64,000 nt of DNA from Ketobacter sp. (GCF_003671495.1 NZ_RCHN01000016.1:1-64000); one strand, 5' to 3'. Positions 20,633 to 30,618 are shown, counted from the stretch's first letter. The notes: a model not told the origin generated them from the letters alone. Made by a program: numbers and translations.

Positions 20633-20685
20633 AAAAGCTGCATAATAAAAGGGGCGTTAATCGCCCCTTTTATTATGCAGCTTTT
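20633..20685 (+). terminator. Terminator after greA with a 24-bp perfect stem
   Basis: Arms 20633-20656 and 20662-20685 are exact reverse complements, 24 bases each, around the loop TTAAT. The inner part GGGGCG/CGCCCC followed by TTTTATTA is a normal Rho-independent terminator; the outer 14 pairs are AT-rich and extra. Confidence 0.85.
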
Positions 20686-20710
20686 ATGCAACTACGGGAT
20701 TGAGCGGCCA

Positions 20711-20736
20711 TAAAAAAACGCCGCAGAGCGCGGCGT
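20711..20736 (-). terminator. Rho-independent terminator of the spy-like gene
   Basis: On the minus strand ACGCCGC-loop-GCGGCGT (20718-20736 on the plus strand) is followed by seven T (the plus-strand A run 20712-20718). It ends transcription from the baeSR/spy unit. Confidence 0.8.
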
Positions 20737-20765
20737 AAAGCAGGTTAAGAAGTCGGTTTGCGCGG

Positions 20766-21098
20766 TTACTCCATTTTGCCCTGATGGCGTTCCATCCGTT
20801 TTTCAAATTTCTGTTTGCGTTTTTCCTGCATGGCTTCAAATTCTTTCACCTGCTCGGGGCTGAGAATGGCTTTGATTTCGCCGTCGGTCTCTTCCTTCAA
20901 TGCTTTCATTTGCTCCCGCAAAGCCTCCATGCGTGGCTTTTTAGCCTCGAAAATGCTTTTCACTTGAGCTTGTTGTTCTTCCGTCAGGTCCAGGTGCCGG
21001 GTGAGTCCTTTCAGCATGTGACTGCCGTCACCCGGGGGCATGGCCATAACCGGGATGGCGATTGCAGCGCTGATGATGAGTGCGATAACGGTTCTCAT
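20766..21098 (-). CDS. Spy/CpxP-like periplasmic stress protein
   Basis: A 110-residue exported protein. The signal peptide MRTVIALIISAAIAIPVMA is followed by a charged, all-helical body with two degenerate LTxxQ motifs (LDLTEEQQ and ILSPEQ), typical of the Spy/CpxP family of ATP-independent periplasmic chaperones. It lies directly downstream of the BaeS/BaeR-like system, and in E. coli spy is a main BaeR target, so a role in envelope stress is likely. About 80 bp separate it from baeR. Confidence 0.85.
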   Translation of the reverse strand: MRTVIALIISAAIAIPVMAMPPGDGSHMLKGLTRHLDLTEEQQAQVKSIFEAKKPRMEALREQMKALKEETDGEIKAILSPEQVKEFEAMQEKRKQKFEKRMERHQGKME

Positions 21099-21180
21099 GG
21101 TCTGTTTCCTCTGATTCCATTGTGAGTGTGGGGCTGTTTGGCTTCAGGTTCAGTATGTCGGTGATCTTTGCAGATAAAAC

Positions 21181-21876
21181 TCAGCAATTGTGCAAAGAAT
21201 GTGGAAGCTCGAATTTGTAGCCGACACCATAGACTGAGTGCACCACTTCCTGGCCGGGGCAGGCCAAGGCCAGTTTTTTGCGCAACTTGTTGATGTGGGA
21301 ATCGATGGTTCGATCATTCACAACACGGTGGTCCCGGTACATGCTGTCCATCAACTGGTCGCGGCTGAAAATGCGGCGTGGGTCATCACTCAGGGTTTTC
21401 AGCAGGCGGAATTCCACCGCGGTGAGGGCGATCTCCACCCCTGCCAGCGTGACGCCCAGGGTGTTCTCATCCATCACCAGGCCACCCTGCTCAGGCACCT
21501 GGCTCAATGGCTCCGCCGCGGTGCGGCGCAGCACGGCTTTCACTCGGGCTACCACTTCCCTTGGGCTGAAGGGCTTGCAGATGTAGTCATCCGCCCCCAG
21601 TTCCAGGCCCAGCAGGCGGTCGATTTCCTCAATTTTGGCGGTCACCATAATGATTGGAATGCTGCTTTGCTGGCGGATTTCACGGCACAGGGTCAGGCCG
21701 TCTTTGTGCGGCAGCATCAGGTCCAGGAGCACCAGATTCGGTCGGAATTGCTCGAAGGCCGCCATTGCCTCGGCCCCGTCGCCAATCACCTGGGTAGCAA
21801 ACTGGTGGTGTTGGAGGTAGTCCTGCAGCAGGTTGGCCAGGTCCGATTCGTCCTCCACAATCAGGATTCGGGTCAT
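21181..21876 (-). CDS. baeR: OmpR-family response regulator, BaeR-like
   Basis: A 231-residue regulator with a receiver domain (Asp9 acidic pocket, phospho-acceptor Asp52 in LLDLMLPHKDG) and a C-terminal winged helix (EFRLLKTLSDDPRRIFSRDQLMDSMYRDHRVVNDRTIDSHINKLRKKL). The segment MVTAKIEEIDRLLGLELGADDYICKPFSPREVVARVK is nearly identical to E. coli BaeR. The start at 21876 overlaps the kinase stop by four bases; a longer reading to 21975 runs into the kinase gene. Probable regulator of the adjacent spy-like gene. Confidence 0.92.
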   Translation of the reverse strand: MTRILIVEDESDLANLLQDYLQHHQFATQVIGDGAEAMAAFEQFRPNLVLLDLMLPHKDGLTLCREIRQQSSIPIIMVTAKIEEIDRLLGLELGADDYICKPFSPREVVARVKAVLRRTAAEPLSQVPEQGGLVMDENTLGVTLAGVEIALTAVEFRLLKTLSDDPRRIFSRDQLMDSMYRDHRVVNDRTIDSHINKLRKKLALACPGQEVVHSVYGVGYKFELPHSLHNC

Positions 21877-23285
21877 GGGGTCTCCAACGGCAGTGTCACA
21901 ATGATTTTCAGGCCCCCCAGTGCACTGGGCTGCGCCTGAATGCTGCCCTGATGTGCCTCGGCGATGGCGCGGCACAGGTTCAGGCCCAGGCCGGCACCGC
22001 CGGTATCCCGGTTGCGGGAGCTTTCGCCCCGATAGAAACGTTCGAACAGGGATTCCAGCTGGGAATCGGCGACGCCCGGGGAGGAGTCTTCCACGCTAAG
22101 CAGAGCACAGTCCCGGTGGCGCGCCAGGCTGACTTTCGTCATGCCCGGCGCCTGGGTATAGCGCAGGCTGTTCTCCAGTAAATTGCTGAGAAGTTGTTGA
22201 ATCCTCTGTGGGTCCGCCAGCACGTTCACCGTGGCGTGGATCTCGCAGCTCAACGTCAACCCGGCTTGTCGGAAACGCGCTTTGAAACTGTTCACGCAGT
22301 CTTCGATGAGAGGGCCGGCGGCGGTTTCCTGCATCCGGTATTGCAATGCGCCCACATCGGCGAGAGAGAGCTGATACAGGTCTTCCACTAACTGTTGCAG
22401 GCGCAGGGTTTGGCGGGCCAGGCGCTGGTGGGTGCTGTCATTGTATGGGTGGACTCCGTCTTCAATCGCTTCCAGTTGTGCCCGTAAGGTGGCGATGGGG
22501 GTCCGCAACTCGTGAGAAATATCCGCCACCCATTTACGTCGGGATTGCTCGGTGCTCTGCAGAATCAGCGCCAGGTGGTTTAAATGGCCGCCCAGCTGTG
22601 CCAGTTCGTCACGCCCGTGAAGGGTAACCCGTTCATCGTACCGGCCCTCGCTCAGGTGGTGTATGTGGCGGCCCAGGCGATCCAGCCGATGTACCAGAAA
22701 CCGTGACACCGGCCAGGCGAACAGCACGGACAATGCGATGGCCATGAGCACTATATACAGTAGCTGCTCACCCTGGCGACGGGCGAAGCGTTCGTCCATT
22801 CTACTGAAACTGCGATGGTCGGTATTGAATCCGATGTAGCCGACCGTATCCCCCTCCAGCTGGATGGGGACCAGGTTGGTGTGCTCCAGGTGCTGTGGGG
22901 GACGCCCCATTACCGGGCTCTTCTCCGCATCCAGCAAGAAAAACAGCTGCATGGGCGGGCGGGGTTTTATGGGCGGTGGAGCAGGGGAAGGCTGCGTTTC
23001 TGATTGGAAGGATGGCCCGGGCTCAGGTGGCGGCAGCGGGCGACTCAACAGGCGGCGCAGTTTGCGCGGATTGGCCTGCAGTGCTGACCAGTCGCCGTTG
23101 TCCCGGTAATAGTCCGCCAGCCGTTCGCTGGCCTCCTGCATCCGGGCCAGGTTTTGCTGGGTGACATAATCGCGGAAATTGCTGTGGAAGCTCCATTTCA
23201 CCAGCAGCGCGATGCTCAGGATGAGCACCCCACTGAAGGCCAGGAAGGTAAGCAGGAGCTTCTTGTGAATCGACATACTGGGCAT
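21873..23285 (-). CDS. baeS: Sensor histidine kinase, BaeS-like
   Basis: A 470-residue membrane kinase: first span about 10-30, periplasmic region to about 173, second span about 175-195, HAMP, then HisKA with His258 (ADISHELRTPIATLRAQLEAIEDG) and a HATPase domain (LLSNLLENSLRYT; GGAGLGLNLCRAI). Periplasmic residues about 84-112 form a proline-rich insertion (PLPPPEPGP, PAPPPIKPRPP) that I do not expect in E. coli BaeS. The first codon may be at 23285 or the in-frame ATG at 23276. Confidence 0.92.
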   Translation of the reverse strand: MPSMSIHKKLLLTFLAFSGVLILSIALLVKWSFHSNFRDYVTQQNLARMQEASERLADYYRDNGDWSALQANPRKLRRLLSRPLPPPEPGPSFQSETQPSPAPPPIKPRPPMQLFFLLDAEKSPVMGRPPQHLEHTNLVPIQLEGDTVGYIGFNTDHRSFSRMDERFARRQGEQLLYIVLMAIALSVLFAWPVSRFLVHRLDRLGRHIHHLSEGRYDERVTLHGRDELAQLGGHLNHLALILQSTEQSRRKWVADISHELRTPIATLRAQLEAIEDGVHPYNDSTHQRLARQTLRLQQLVEDLYQLSLADVGALQYRMQETAAGPLIEDCVNSFKARFRQAGLTLSCEIHATVNVLADPQRIQQLLSNLLENSLRYTQAPGMTKVSLARHRDCALLSVEDSSPGVADSQLESLFERFYRGESSRNRDTGGAGLGLNLCRAIAEAHQGSIQAQPSALGGLKIIVTLPLETP

Positions 23286-23415
23286 TGTTTACCGGGCGTT
23301 GTTTTCTGGGCAACGTTTCGAGAGCGCTGGCCTCAGTATATCGACAAAATGTGCAGGAATATTTCAAATGCCCGTAGCATGGGCCTGTTGGCAGGGGTTC
23401 CAGCTGGACCGGCTT

Positions 23416-23727
23416 TCAGGGCTGCAGGCGCACCAGGTTGGACAGTTTGGGGTTTTGTTTTTTGGCCGGACGGTACAGTACCGCCATTTTGCCGATCACC
23501 TGAGCCAGTTCCGCCCGGGTCTGGGCACAGATTTCCTCTATGATGGCGACCTTGTCTTCCCGCTCCAGCACATTGATGCGAACCTTGATCAGCTCATGGT
23601 CCTCCAATGCCCGCTCCAGTTCATTGATAACCCCTTCCGACAGGCCGTTTTCGGACACCAGCACCACCGGCTTCAGGTGATGAGCCAGTTTGCGAAAGCG
23701 TTTTTTCTGATCTTGGGTCAAAGCCAT
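23416..23727 (-). CDS. yhbY: YhbY/CRM-domain ribosome-assembly RNA-binding protein
   Basis: A 103-residue single CRS1-YhbY domain protein: QDQKKRFRKLAHHLKPVVLVSENGLSEGVINELERALEDHELIKVRI, with the conserved basic RNA-binding face and the late AVLYRPAKK. The family associates with pre-50S ribosomes. Start 23727 was chosen because MALTQDQKK is the family N-terminus; the frame extends 33 codons upstream. It is divergent from rlmE. Confidence 0.92.
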   Translation of the reverse strand: MALTQDQKKRFRKLAHHLKPVVLVSENGLSEGVINELERALEDHELIKVRINVLEREDKVAIIEEICAQTRAELAQVIGKMAVLYRPAKKQNPKLSNLVRLQP

Positions 23728-23876
23728 GGTGTGGTTACCTGTCTGCATGTCACGGGATGTCACGGGGCGCGTATTGTAGAGCAGTCCGCCCCCGGACACC
23801 AAAAAATTCGCAGGTGGCTTGCGCATCAGGCAAAATAAACAGCTGATGGTGGGGTATCCAAATATAGAGGTGTGTT

Positions 23877-24500
23877 TTGTCCCGATCCAAAACCAGTGGT
23901 AAATGGCTGCGTGAGCATTTTGATGACATTTATGTGCAGCGGGCCAAGGAGGATGGCTGGCGTTCCCGTGCTGTGTATAAGTTATTGGAAATCAATGAGA
24001 AAGACAAACTCATCAAGCCAGGGATGACGGTGCTGGACCTGGGGGCGGCCCCCGGTGGCTGGAGCCAGATGGCGGCGCAACTGGTGGGGGATCATGGTCT
24101 GGTCATCGCGTCGGACATCCTGGACATGGACCCGATTCCAGGGGTTCGCTTTCTTCAGGGTGACTTTCGTGAGCAATCTGTCTACCAGCAACTTCTTGAA
24201 ATCATAGGAAATCGCCCCATTGACCTTGTAATCTGCGACATGGCCCCCAATATGAGTGGAATGAACGCAGTGGATCAGCCCCGTGCCATGTATCTGGCTG
24301 AACTGGCGTTGGATATGGTGCAACAGGTTTTGAAGAAAAACGGCGATTTCCTTGTCAAAGTATTCCAGGGTGAGGGTCTGCCCGAGTACCGCAAGGATTT
24401 GCAGCAGCATTTCGGCAAATTGATCACCCGTAAACCGGAGGCTTCCCGGCCCCGATCCAAGGAAGTTTACCTGCTTGGAAAGGGTTTTCGAGGTTCGTGA
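23877..24500 (+). CDS. rlmE: 23S rRNA 2'-O-methyltransferase RlmE (FtsJ/RrmJ)
   Basis: A 207-residue SAM-dependent methyltransferase that methylates U2552 in the 23S rRNA A loop (E. coli numbering). The SAM motif [13 protein letters not shown], the catalytic-tetrad region [13 protein letters not shown], and the later KVFQGEG and [17 protein letters not shown] are present. The start is TTG at 23877 with AGAGG six bases upstream. ftsH follows after about 120 bp, as in E. coli. Confidence 0.97.
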   Translation: MSRSKTSGKWLREHFDDIYVQRAKEDGWRSRAVYKLLEINEKDKLIKPGMTVLDLGAAPGGWSQMAAQLVGDHGLVIASDILDMDPIPGVRFLQGDFREQSVYQQLLEIIGNRPIDLVICDMAPNMSGMNAVDQPRAMYLAELALDMVQQVLKKNGDFLVKVFQGEGLPEYRKDLQQHFGKLITRKPEASRPRSKEVYLLGKGFRGS

Positions 24501-24618
24501 CCTGATTCCAGCGAAAGATGGTGTAAGCGTCTATTGTGTAGTAATGTAGGTCATTAAACGCAGTAATAAGTATTCTCGCCTGGCTCTGGCCCGGCGTAAG
24601 TAAAGAGAGGGTAAACCC

Positions 24619-26559
24619 TTGAACGATATGGCAAAAAACCTCATCTTGTGGGTTGTGATCGCAATTGTTCTGCTTTCCGTCTTCAACAACTTCAGTGCGA
24701 ACTCCAGTTCCCAGGCCATCCCCTACTCTCAGTTCGTAGAGTATGTGCAATCCGGCCAGGTGGATAAGGTCGTCATTGACGGTTCCACTGTCACGGGGCG
24801 AACCGTGACCAACGAGAAGTTCGAGACAGTTTTGCCCGCCATTACAGACATCGACCTGATGCCCATGCTGCTGGAAAACAGCGTGGCAGTGGAAGGACGT
24901 GCCCCCGAAAAACAAAGCCTGTGGGCGCAGTTGCTGGTGGCCTGTTTCCCCATATTGTTGATCGTCGCCATCTTCATGTTCTTCATGCGCCAGATGCAGG
25001 GCGGCGGCGGTGGCCGTGGTGGCCCCATGACGTTTGGCAAGAGCCGGGCCCGCCTGCTGAGCGAAGACCAGATCAAAACCACCTTTGCCGATGTGGCAGG
25101 GTGTGATGAGGCCAAGGATGAAGTGCAGGAGCTGGTGGAGTTCCTGCGCGACCCCGGTAAGTTCCAGCGTCTGGGCGGCAAGATCCCCCGTGGCGTGTTG
25201 ATGGTGGGCCCTCCCGGTACCGGTAAAACCCTGTTGGCGAAGGCCATCGCCGGTGAAGCGAAAGTGCCGTTTTTCACCATCTCCGGTTCTGATTTTGTGG
25301 AAATGTTTGTGGGCGTGGGTGCGTCCCGTGTGCGCGACATGTTCGAGCAAGCCAAGAAGCAGGCCCCCTGCATTGTGTTCATTGATGAGATTGATGCGGT
25401 GGGTCGTTCCCGTGGTGCCGGCCTGGGTGGCGGTCATGATGAGCGGGAACAAACCCTGAACCAGTTGCTGGTGGAGATGGATGGTTTTGAAGCCAATGAT
25501 GGTGTCATCGTCATCGCGGCCACCAACCGACCGGACGTGCTCGACTCCGCACTGTTGCGTCCGGGCCGGTTCGATCGCCAGGTAGTGGTGTCGGCACCGG
25601 ATATTCGCGGTCGCGAGCAGATTCTGAAAGTGCATATGCGCAAAGTTCCCCTGGGTGATGATGTGGATGCCAAGTCCATAGCCCGTGGTACCCCCGGTTT
25701 CTCCGGCGCCGACCTGGCCAATCTGGTGAACGAGGCTGCCTTGTTTGCCGCCCGAGCCAGTAAGCGGGTGGTGGAAATGGCTGAATTCGAGAAAGCCAAA
25801 GACAAGATCCTGATGGGCGCCGAGCGTAAGAGCATGGTTATGTCCGAGAAGGAAAAGCTCAATACGGCCTATCACGAAGCCGGTCATGCCATCGTCGGGC
25901 GCCTGGTGCCTGAGCACGATCCGGTTTACAAGGTCAGTGTGATACCCCGTGGCCGTGCCCTGGGCGTGACCATGTATCTGCCGGAAGAAGACAAGTACAG
26001 TCAAAGCAAGCGTGCACTGGAAAGCATGGTGTGTTCCTTGTTCGGCGGACGCATTGCCGAGGAGATCACCCTGGGCAAAGACGGCGTCACCACCGGCGCC
26101 TCCAACGACATCCACCGGGCTACCGAAATTGCCCGCAACATGGTCACCAAATGGGGCTTGTCCGAAAAAATGGGCCCATTGAGTTATGAAGAGGATGAAG
26201 GCGAGGTGTTCCTGGGTCGTCAGTACACACAACGAAAAATGGTGTCTGGCCAGACCGCCAAAGAGATCGACGAGGAAGTCCGGAAAATCATCGATGATTG
26301 CTATCATCGTGCCCAGGCGATCCTGGAAGAGAATATGGACAAGCTGCACATGATGGCGGAAGCCCTTATGCTGTACGAGACCATCGACGCGGATCAAATC
26401 GAAGACATCATGGAAGGCCGCAAACCGCGCCCGCCGAAAGGCTGGAACGATTCCAACGATGGTCCCAGTGGTGGCAGTCCGGTAGTGGATACTGCCAGCG
26501 CTGGAAAAAAAGATGATTCCAGTACCGGTTCCATCGGTGGCCCGGCCAATACCCACTAA
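24619..26559 (+). CDS. ftsH: ATP-dependent membrane zinc metalloprotease FtsH
   Basis: A 646-residue inner-membrane AAA+ protease. Two spans (about 5-25 and 105-125) flank a periplasmic loop; Walker A GPPGTGKT is at 197-204, Walker [12 protein letters not shown] and SRH region [21 protein letters not shown] follow, and the zinc site HEAGH is at 419-423. It degrades membrane proteins and, in E. coli, sigma-32 and LpxC. The TTG at 24619 ([11 protein letters not shown], the pseudomonad N-terminus) is correctly spaced from AGAGAGG at 24604-24610. The C-terminal tail is Gly/Ser-rich. Confidence 0.98.
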   Translation: MNDMAKNLILWVVIAIVLLSVFNNFSANSSSQAIPYSQFVEYVQSGQVDKVVIDGSTVTGRTVTNEKFETVLPAITDIDLMPMLLENSVAVEGRAPEKQSLWAQLLVACFPILLIVAIFMFFMRQMQGGGGGRGGPMTFGKSRARLLSEDQIKTTFADVAGCDEAKDEVQELVEFLRDPGKFQRLGGKIPRGVLMVGPPGTGKTLLAKAIAGEAKVPFFTISGSDFVEMFVGVGASRVRDMFEQAKKQAPCIVFIDEIDAVGRSRGAGLGGGHDEREQTLNQLLVEMDGFEANDGVIVIAATNRPDVLDSALLRPGRFDRQVVVSAPDIRGREQILKVHMRKVPLGDDVDAKSIARGTPGFSGADLANLVNEAALFAARASKRVVEMAEFEKAKDKILMGAERKSMVMSEKEKLNTAYHEAGHAIVGRLVPEHDPVYKVSVIPRGRALGVTMYLPEEDKYSQSKRALESMVCSLFGGRIAEEITLGKDGVTTGASNDIHRATEIARNMVTKWGLSEKMGPLSYEEDEGEVFLGRQYTQRKMVSGQTAKEIDEEVRKIIDDCYHRAQAILEENMDKLHMMAEALMLYETIDADQIEDIMEGRKPRPPKGWNDSNDGPSGGSPVVDTASAGKKDDSSTGSIGGPANTH

Positions 26560-26573
26560 GCATTGAAACGCGA

Positions 26574-27428
26574 ATGCCAATACCCGGTTCGCCCCCGAAC
26601 GGCCTCCAGTGCGGAGGCCGTTTTTTAGATCTCTCCCGCCCCGCCGTAATGGGGGTGCTCAATGTAACTCCAGACTCCTTCTCTGATGGTGGCCGTTTCC
26701 TGGGTAGGGAATCCGCTTTGCAGCAGGCCGTGAGCATGGTGCAGCAGGGTGCAGCCATCATTGATATCGGGGGGGAGTCCACCCGCCCGGGTGCTGCGCC
26801 GGTGTCCGAGCAGGAAGAGCTGGACCGGGTGATCCCGGTGCTGGAAGCGTTGTCCGGCCAATTGGACGCGGTGATTTCCGTGGACACCAGTACCCCGGCG
26901 GTCATGCGTGAGGCGGAAGCCGCCGGCGCCGGCCTGATCAATGATGTGCGGGCATTGCTGCGGGAAGGCGCACTGGATTATGCCCGGCAAAGTGCGCTGC
27001 CGGTGTGCCTGATGCACATGCAGGGCACACCGCAATCCATGCAGGATGATCCCCGCTACCAGGATGTGCTGGACGATGTGGCGGATTTCCTGTTGCGCCG
27101 GGTTGAGGCCTGCCAGGCCGCCGGGATTGCAAGAGAGCGCTTGCTACTGGACCCGGGGTTCGGCTTCGGCAAAACCCTGCACCATAACCTGTCTATGCTC
27201 AGGCATCTGCAGCGCTTTGCGCAACTGGGGTTTCCGCTGCTGGTGGGTATGTCCCGCAAATCCATGATTGGTGCCGTTTTGGATAAGCCGGTGGAGCAGC
27301 GCTTACACGGCAGTGTGGCGGCGGCCCTGTTGGCAGCGCAAGCGGGAGCGCATATCATTCGTGTCCACGACGTCGGCCCTACAGTGGATGCCCTGAAAAT
27401 TCTGGCTGCCGTTCAGGCGCAAGAGTAG
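26574..27428 (+). CDS. folP: Dihydropteroate synthase FolP
   Basis: A 284-residue TIM-barrel enzyme of folate synthesis, joining p-aminobenzoate to dihydropterin pyrophosphate; the sulfonamide target. Motifs [43 protein letters not shown] and GMSRKSMIG are intact. The gene begins 14 bp after ftsH and precedes glmM, the usual order. The hairpin-forming GGCCTCC...GGAGGCC sits within its first codons. Confidence 0.97.
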   Translation: MPIPGSPPNGLQCGGRFLDLSRPAVMGVLNVTPDSFSDGGRFLGRESALQQAVSMVQQGAAIIDIGGESTRPGAAPVSEQEELDRVIPVLEALSGQLDAVISVDTSTPAVMREAEAAGAGLINDVRALLREGALDYARQSALPVCLMHMQGTPQSMQDDPRYQDVLDDVADFLLRRVEACQAAGIARERLLLDPGFGFGKTLHHNLSMLRHLQRFAQLGFPLLVGMSRKSMIGAVLDKPVEQRLHGSVAAALLAAQAGAHIIRVHDVGPTVDALKILAAVQAQE

Positions 27429-27466
27429 AGCGGCCGTTTCTTCGGTGGAAAACAAAAGGAATCACC

Positions 27467-28810
27467 ATGAGCAAACAGTATTTTGGCACGGATGGCATCC
27501 GGGGTACCGTCGGTAAAGCGCCGATCACACCGGAGTTCATGCTGAAGTTGGGATGGGCCGCAGGCAAGGTTTTTGCTCAGGATGAAGGGCGGCAAAAAAT
27601 CCTGATTGGTAAAGACACCCGCATCTCCGGCTATATGTTTGAATCAGCATTGGAGGCGGGTTTGTCCGCTTCCGGTGTGGACGTGATGCTGCTGGGCCCC
27701 ATGCCCACGCCGGCCATCGCCTACCTGACCCGAACCTACCGGGCAGCCGCGGGCATCGTCATCAGCGCCTCCCATAATCCTTATTATGACAATGGCATCA
27801 AGTTCTTTTGTACCGATGGCAAAAAACTGCCGGACGAAGTGGAGTTGGCCATTGAGGCTCAACTCAGCGAGCCCATGGATACTGTGCCCTCTGACCTGAT
27901 CGGGAAAACCCGCAAGCTGGAGGATGCCCGGGGCCGATATATCGAATTCTGTAAAAGCACCTTCCCCCGTGAGTTGTCCCTGCATGGCTTGCGCGTCGTA
28001 GTGGATTGCGCCAATGGGGCCACTTATGCCCCGGGACCGGCGGTATTCGAGGAGCTGGGGGCGGAAGTCATTCCCATTGCTGTGAAACCGGATGGGCTTA
28101 ACATTAACCACAATTGCGGCTCCACCCACCCCCAGGCACTGCAGGAAAAGGTGCTGGAGCTGCGGGCGGACCTTGGCATTGCGTTCGATGGCGATGGTGA
28201 TCGGGTGCTTATGGTGGACGACCAGGGCGAGCTGGTGGATGGGGATGAACTCATTTTCATCATTGCCCAGGGTCGGCAGCAGGACCGGCGGCTGCAGACC
28301 GGCGTGGTGGGGACCCTGATGAGCAACTACGGTCTGGAGTTGGCGTTGCGGAATCTGGATATCGAGTTTGTGCGGGCCAATGTGGGTGATCGCTATGTGC
28401 TGGAGCTGCTGACGGAAAAGGGCTGGCTGCTGGGGGGTGAATCCTCCGGTCACATTGTGTGCCTGGACAAAACCACTACTGGTGATGGCATTGTCTCTGC
28501 CCTGCAGGTGCTGGCATCCATGGTGTCCCAGGGCAAATCCCTGCTGGAGCTGCGCCAGGGTATGACCAAGTTACCCCAGACCATGATCAATGTGCGTCTG
28601 CCGGAGAAGCGGGAGGTGGCCTCCATTCCCCAGGTGCAGGATGCGGTAAAGGCTGTGGAAGCCCAATTGTCGGGGCGGGGTCGGGTTTTGCTCAGGCCTT
28701 CCGGCACCGAGCCGTTGATCCGGGTGATGGTGGAAGGTGATAACGGTGCGGAAGTGGCCGCCTTGTGCCGCCAGATCGCCGATGTGGTGGCGGAAGTGAT
28801 CAGCGCTTAG
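27467..28810 (+). CDS. glmM: Phosphoglucosamine mutase GlmM
   Basis: A 447-residue phosphohexomutase turning glucosamine-6-phosphate into glucosamine-1-phosphate for UDP-GlcNAc, peptidoglycan and LPS. The active-site phosphoserine is Ser102 in [13 protein letters not shown], the magnesium loop is [11 protein letters not shown], and the sugar-binding loop GGESSGHIV and phosphate-binding [12 protein letters not shown] are present. An AAAGGA ribosome-binding site precedes the ATG. Confidence 0.98.
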   Translation: MSKQYFGTDGIRGTVGKAPITPEFMLKLGWAAGKVFAQDEGRQKILIGKDTRISGYMFESALEAGLSASGVDVMLLGPMPTPAIAYLTRTYRAAAGIVISASHNPYYDNGIKFFCTDGKKLPDEVELAIEAQLSEPMDTVPSDLIGKTRKLEDARGRYIEFCKSTFPRELSLHGLRVVVDCANGATYAPGPAVFEELGAEVIPIAVKPDGLNINHNCGSTHPQALQEKVLELRADLGIAFDGDGDRVLMVDDQGELVDGDELIFIIAQGRQQDRRLQTGVVGTLMSNYGLELALRNLDIEFVRANVGDRYVLELLTEKGWLLGGESSGHIVCLDKTTTGDGIVSALQVLASMVSQGKSLLELRQGMTKLPQTMINVRLPEKREVASIPQVQDAVKAVEAQLSGRGRVLLRPSGTEPLIRVMVEGDNGAEVAALCRQIADVVAEVISA

Positions 28811-28876
28811 CCCCTTCTTGTATGTTGACACCTTCTTCGCTACCATTGCCGCCTCGTAAAAATGGAGGGTAGTGGC

Positions 28877-29626
28877 ATGCGGACACCTGTTGTCGCGGGC
28901 AACTGGAAGATGAACGGCACCCGATCCAGCGTAGCCAGTCTACTGCAGGGGCTGAAGCAGGGCCTGCAGCCCGGGCGTACTGAGGTGCTGGTGTGTGCCC
29001 CGTATCCATTTTTGAACCAGGTGTCAGATGCGCTTTCCGGAACCCCGATTCGCTGGGGGGCGCAAAACGCCAGTCAGCATGAGTCAGGGGCTTACACTGG
29101 TGAGGTTTCTGTGGCCATGTTGCAGGAATTTGGCTGCAGCCATGTGATTTTGGGCCATTCCGAGCGCAGGGCTTTGTACGGTGAGCAGGATGACCTGGTT
29201 GCCGATAAGTTCTGTGCGGTGCAGCGGGCTGGGCTGGTTCCCATCCTGTGTGTCGGGGAAACCCTCGAGCAGCGGGACGCCGGAGACACCGTGGCCGTAG
29301 TGGAAGAGCAGTTGATGGCGGTGGTTGATCGTGCGGGGATCGCGGCGTTTGCGGATGCGGTTCTGGCCTACGAGCCGGTGTGGGCCATTGGTACCGGTCG
29401 CACGGCCACCCCGGAACAGGCACAGGAAGTTCATGCCGCACTAAGACAAAGGTTGGCGCAGATTGATGAGTCTGTGGCAAATGGCCTGTCCATTTTGTAT
29501 GGCGGCAGTGTTAAGGCTGCCAATGCGGCAGAATTGTTTGGGTGCCCGGATATCGATGGCGGCTTGATTGGTGGGGCCTCCCTGGATGCTGAAGAATTTA
29601 TTGCGATCTGCCAGGCGGCAGAATAA
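28877..29626 (+). CDS. tpiA: Triose-phosphate isomerase
   Basis: A 249-residue glycolytic TIM barrel with all catalytic residues: Asn9 and Lys11 in GNWKMNGT, His in ILGHSERR, Glu in AYEPVWAIGTGR, and the phosphate-binding LYGGSVKAAN. The start at 28877 is set by GGAGGGT at 28864-28870; the ATG at 28862 overlaps that site. Followed 13 bp later by secG. Confidence 0.97.
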   Translation: MRTPVVAGNWKMNGTRSSVASLLQGLKQGLQPGRTEVLVCAPYPFLNQVSDALSGTPIRWGAQNASQHESGAYTGEVSVAMLQEFGCSHVILGHSERRALYGEQDDLVADKFCAVQRAGLVPILCVGETLEQRDAGDTVAVVEEQLMAVVDRAGIAAFADAVLAYEPVWAIGTGRTATPEQAQEVHAALRQRLAQIDESVANGLSILYGGSVKAANAAELFGCPDIDGGLIGGASLDAEEFIAICQAAE

Positions 29627-29639
29627 TTAGGAAAACGAC

Positions 29640-30092
29640 ATGTTTGAAACCGTACTGTTAATCGTCTTGGTGGTGGTGGCCCTGGCTTTGATTGGCTTGG
29701 TGTTGATTCAGCAAGGGAAGGGTGCCGACGCCGGTGCGTCCTTTGGTGGGGGGGCATCCCAGACCGTCTTCGGCAGCGCCGGGTCGGGTAATTTCCTCAC
29801 CAAGTCCTCCTGGTTACTGGCCGGTGTGTTTTTCGTCATTTGTCTGGGCTTGGCTTACATCGCGCGGGAGAAGGCCTCCGGTGGTGATTTCAGCTTCGAA
29901 GAGCCGGAGCAGGTGGTAGTGGAAACCATTGAGACCGATGTGCCCCAGTATGAGGAAGAAACCGAGAGTGCTGCAGCGGACGTGCCCGCGGTGCCTGCTG
30001 AGGCAGCGGCCCCTGAAGTGGCTGAAGACGTGCCAGCAGCGCCAGAAGAGGCAGAAGCTGCGACAGCACCGGCTGTGGCACCGGTTGAATAA
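29640..30092 (+). CDS. secG: Preprotein translocase subunit SecG
   Basis: A 150-residue SecYEG accessory subunit. Two membrane spans (about 3-20 and 58-75) flank the conserved loop VLIQQGKGADAGASFGGGASQTVFGSAGSGNFL. The tail from about residue 95 is Ala/Glu/Pro/Val-rich and low in complexity, making the protein longer than E. coli SecG (110). Followed by tRNA-Leu, as in E. coli (secG-leuU). Confidence 0.96.
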   Translation: MFETVLLIVLVVVALALIGLVLIQQGKGADAGASFGGGASQTVFGSAGSGNFLTKSSWLLAGVFFVICLGLAYIAREKASGGDFSFEEPEQVVVETIETDVPQYEEETESAAADVPAVPAEAAAPEVAEDVPAAPEEAEAATAPAVAPVE

Positions 30093-30156
30093 ATTGAATA
30101 TTGCGGTGTGATTTCGGTGGAACGCCAAGGCGTTATCCGTTAAATTATGCCTCCCC

Positions 30157-30243
30157 GCCGAAGTGGTGAAATTGGTAGACACGCTATCTTGAGGGGGTAG
30201 TGGCCTAACGGTCGTGCCGGTTCAAGTCCGGCCTTCGGCACCA
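30157..30243 (+). tRNA. tRNA-Leu (anticodon GAG)
   Basis: 87 bases including encoded CCA. Acceptor GCCGAAG pairs with CTTCGGC; the anticodon GAG is at 30191-30193 in the loop TTGAGGG; a long variable arm and the T loop TTCAAGT are present. Located between secG and the initiator tRNA, the position of leuU in E. coli. Confidence 0.97.
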
Positions 30244-30253
30244 AATCAAGTGT

Positions 30254-30277
30254 AAGCCCGCACTGAGCGGGCTTTTT
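30254..30277 (+). terminator. Terminator after tRNA-Leu
   Basis: AAGCCCGC-ACTGA-GCGGGCTT followed by TTT, eight pairs, ten bases after the tRNA end. Confidence 0.88.
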
Positions 30278-30330
30278 AAATTCTTTTTAAATACCAGCAC
30301 TTAGAGAAAATTTTTATTTGTGACAACCTG

Positions 30331-30359
30331 TTGACAGGTCAAAACAAACTCTCTAAGAT
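30331..30359 (+). promoter_or_regulatory. Promoter of the initiator tRNA gene
   Basis: Consensus TTGACA (30331-30336), 17 bp spacer, TAAGAT (30354-30359), start near 30366, a few bases before the tRNA. Confidence 0.8.
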
Positions 30360-30373
30360 GCGCGTCTTGTCGA

Positions 30374-30450
<77 letters not shown>

Positions 30451-30460
30451 ATCCTAAGCC

Positions 30461-30501
30461 GCCTGCCTGACCGGGAACTACCAGACCCGAGTCAGGCAGG
30501 C
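30461..30501 (+). other. Strong hairpin downstream of the initiator tRNA
   Basis: GCCTGCCTGAC (30461-30471) pairs perfectly with GTCAGGCAGGC (30491-30501), continued inside by CGGG/CCCG with one bulged A. No T tract follows. It may be a 3'-processing signal for the tRNA precursor or a Rho-type stop region. Confidence 0.5.
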
Positions 30502-30582
30502 AGCGACTCTAGACTCAATGTCCTCTCGGTTTGAAGCCGGTGGTGTGAAACCAGTGTCGGGATGCAAGCTGACGGCAATGTG

Positions 30583-30612
30583 TTGAAGCGCTGTCGCAAT
30601 CGTTGCTATAAT
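30583..30612 (+). promoter_or_regulatory. Sigma-70 promoter of the rimP leader
   Basis: TTGAAG (30583-30588), 18 bp spacer, perfect TATAAT (30607-30612); start near 30619. It would produce the terminated leader described next and, on read-through, the rimP-nusA-infB operon. Confidence 0.7.
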
Positions 30613-30618
30613 TCGCAG

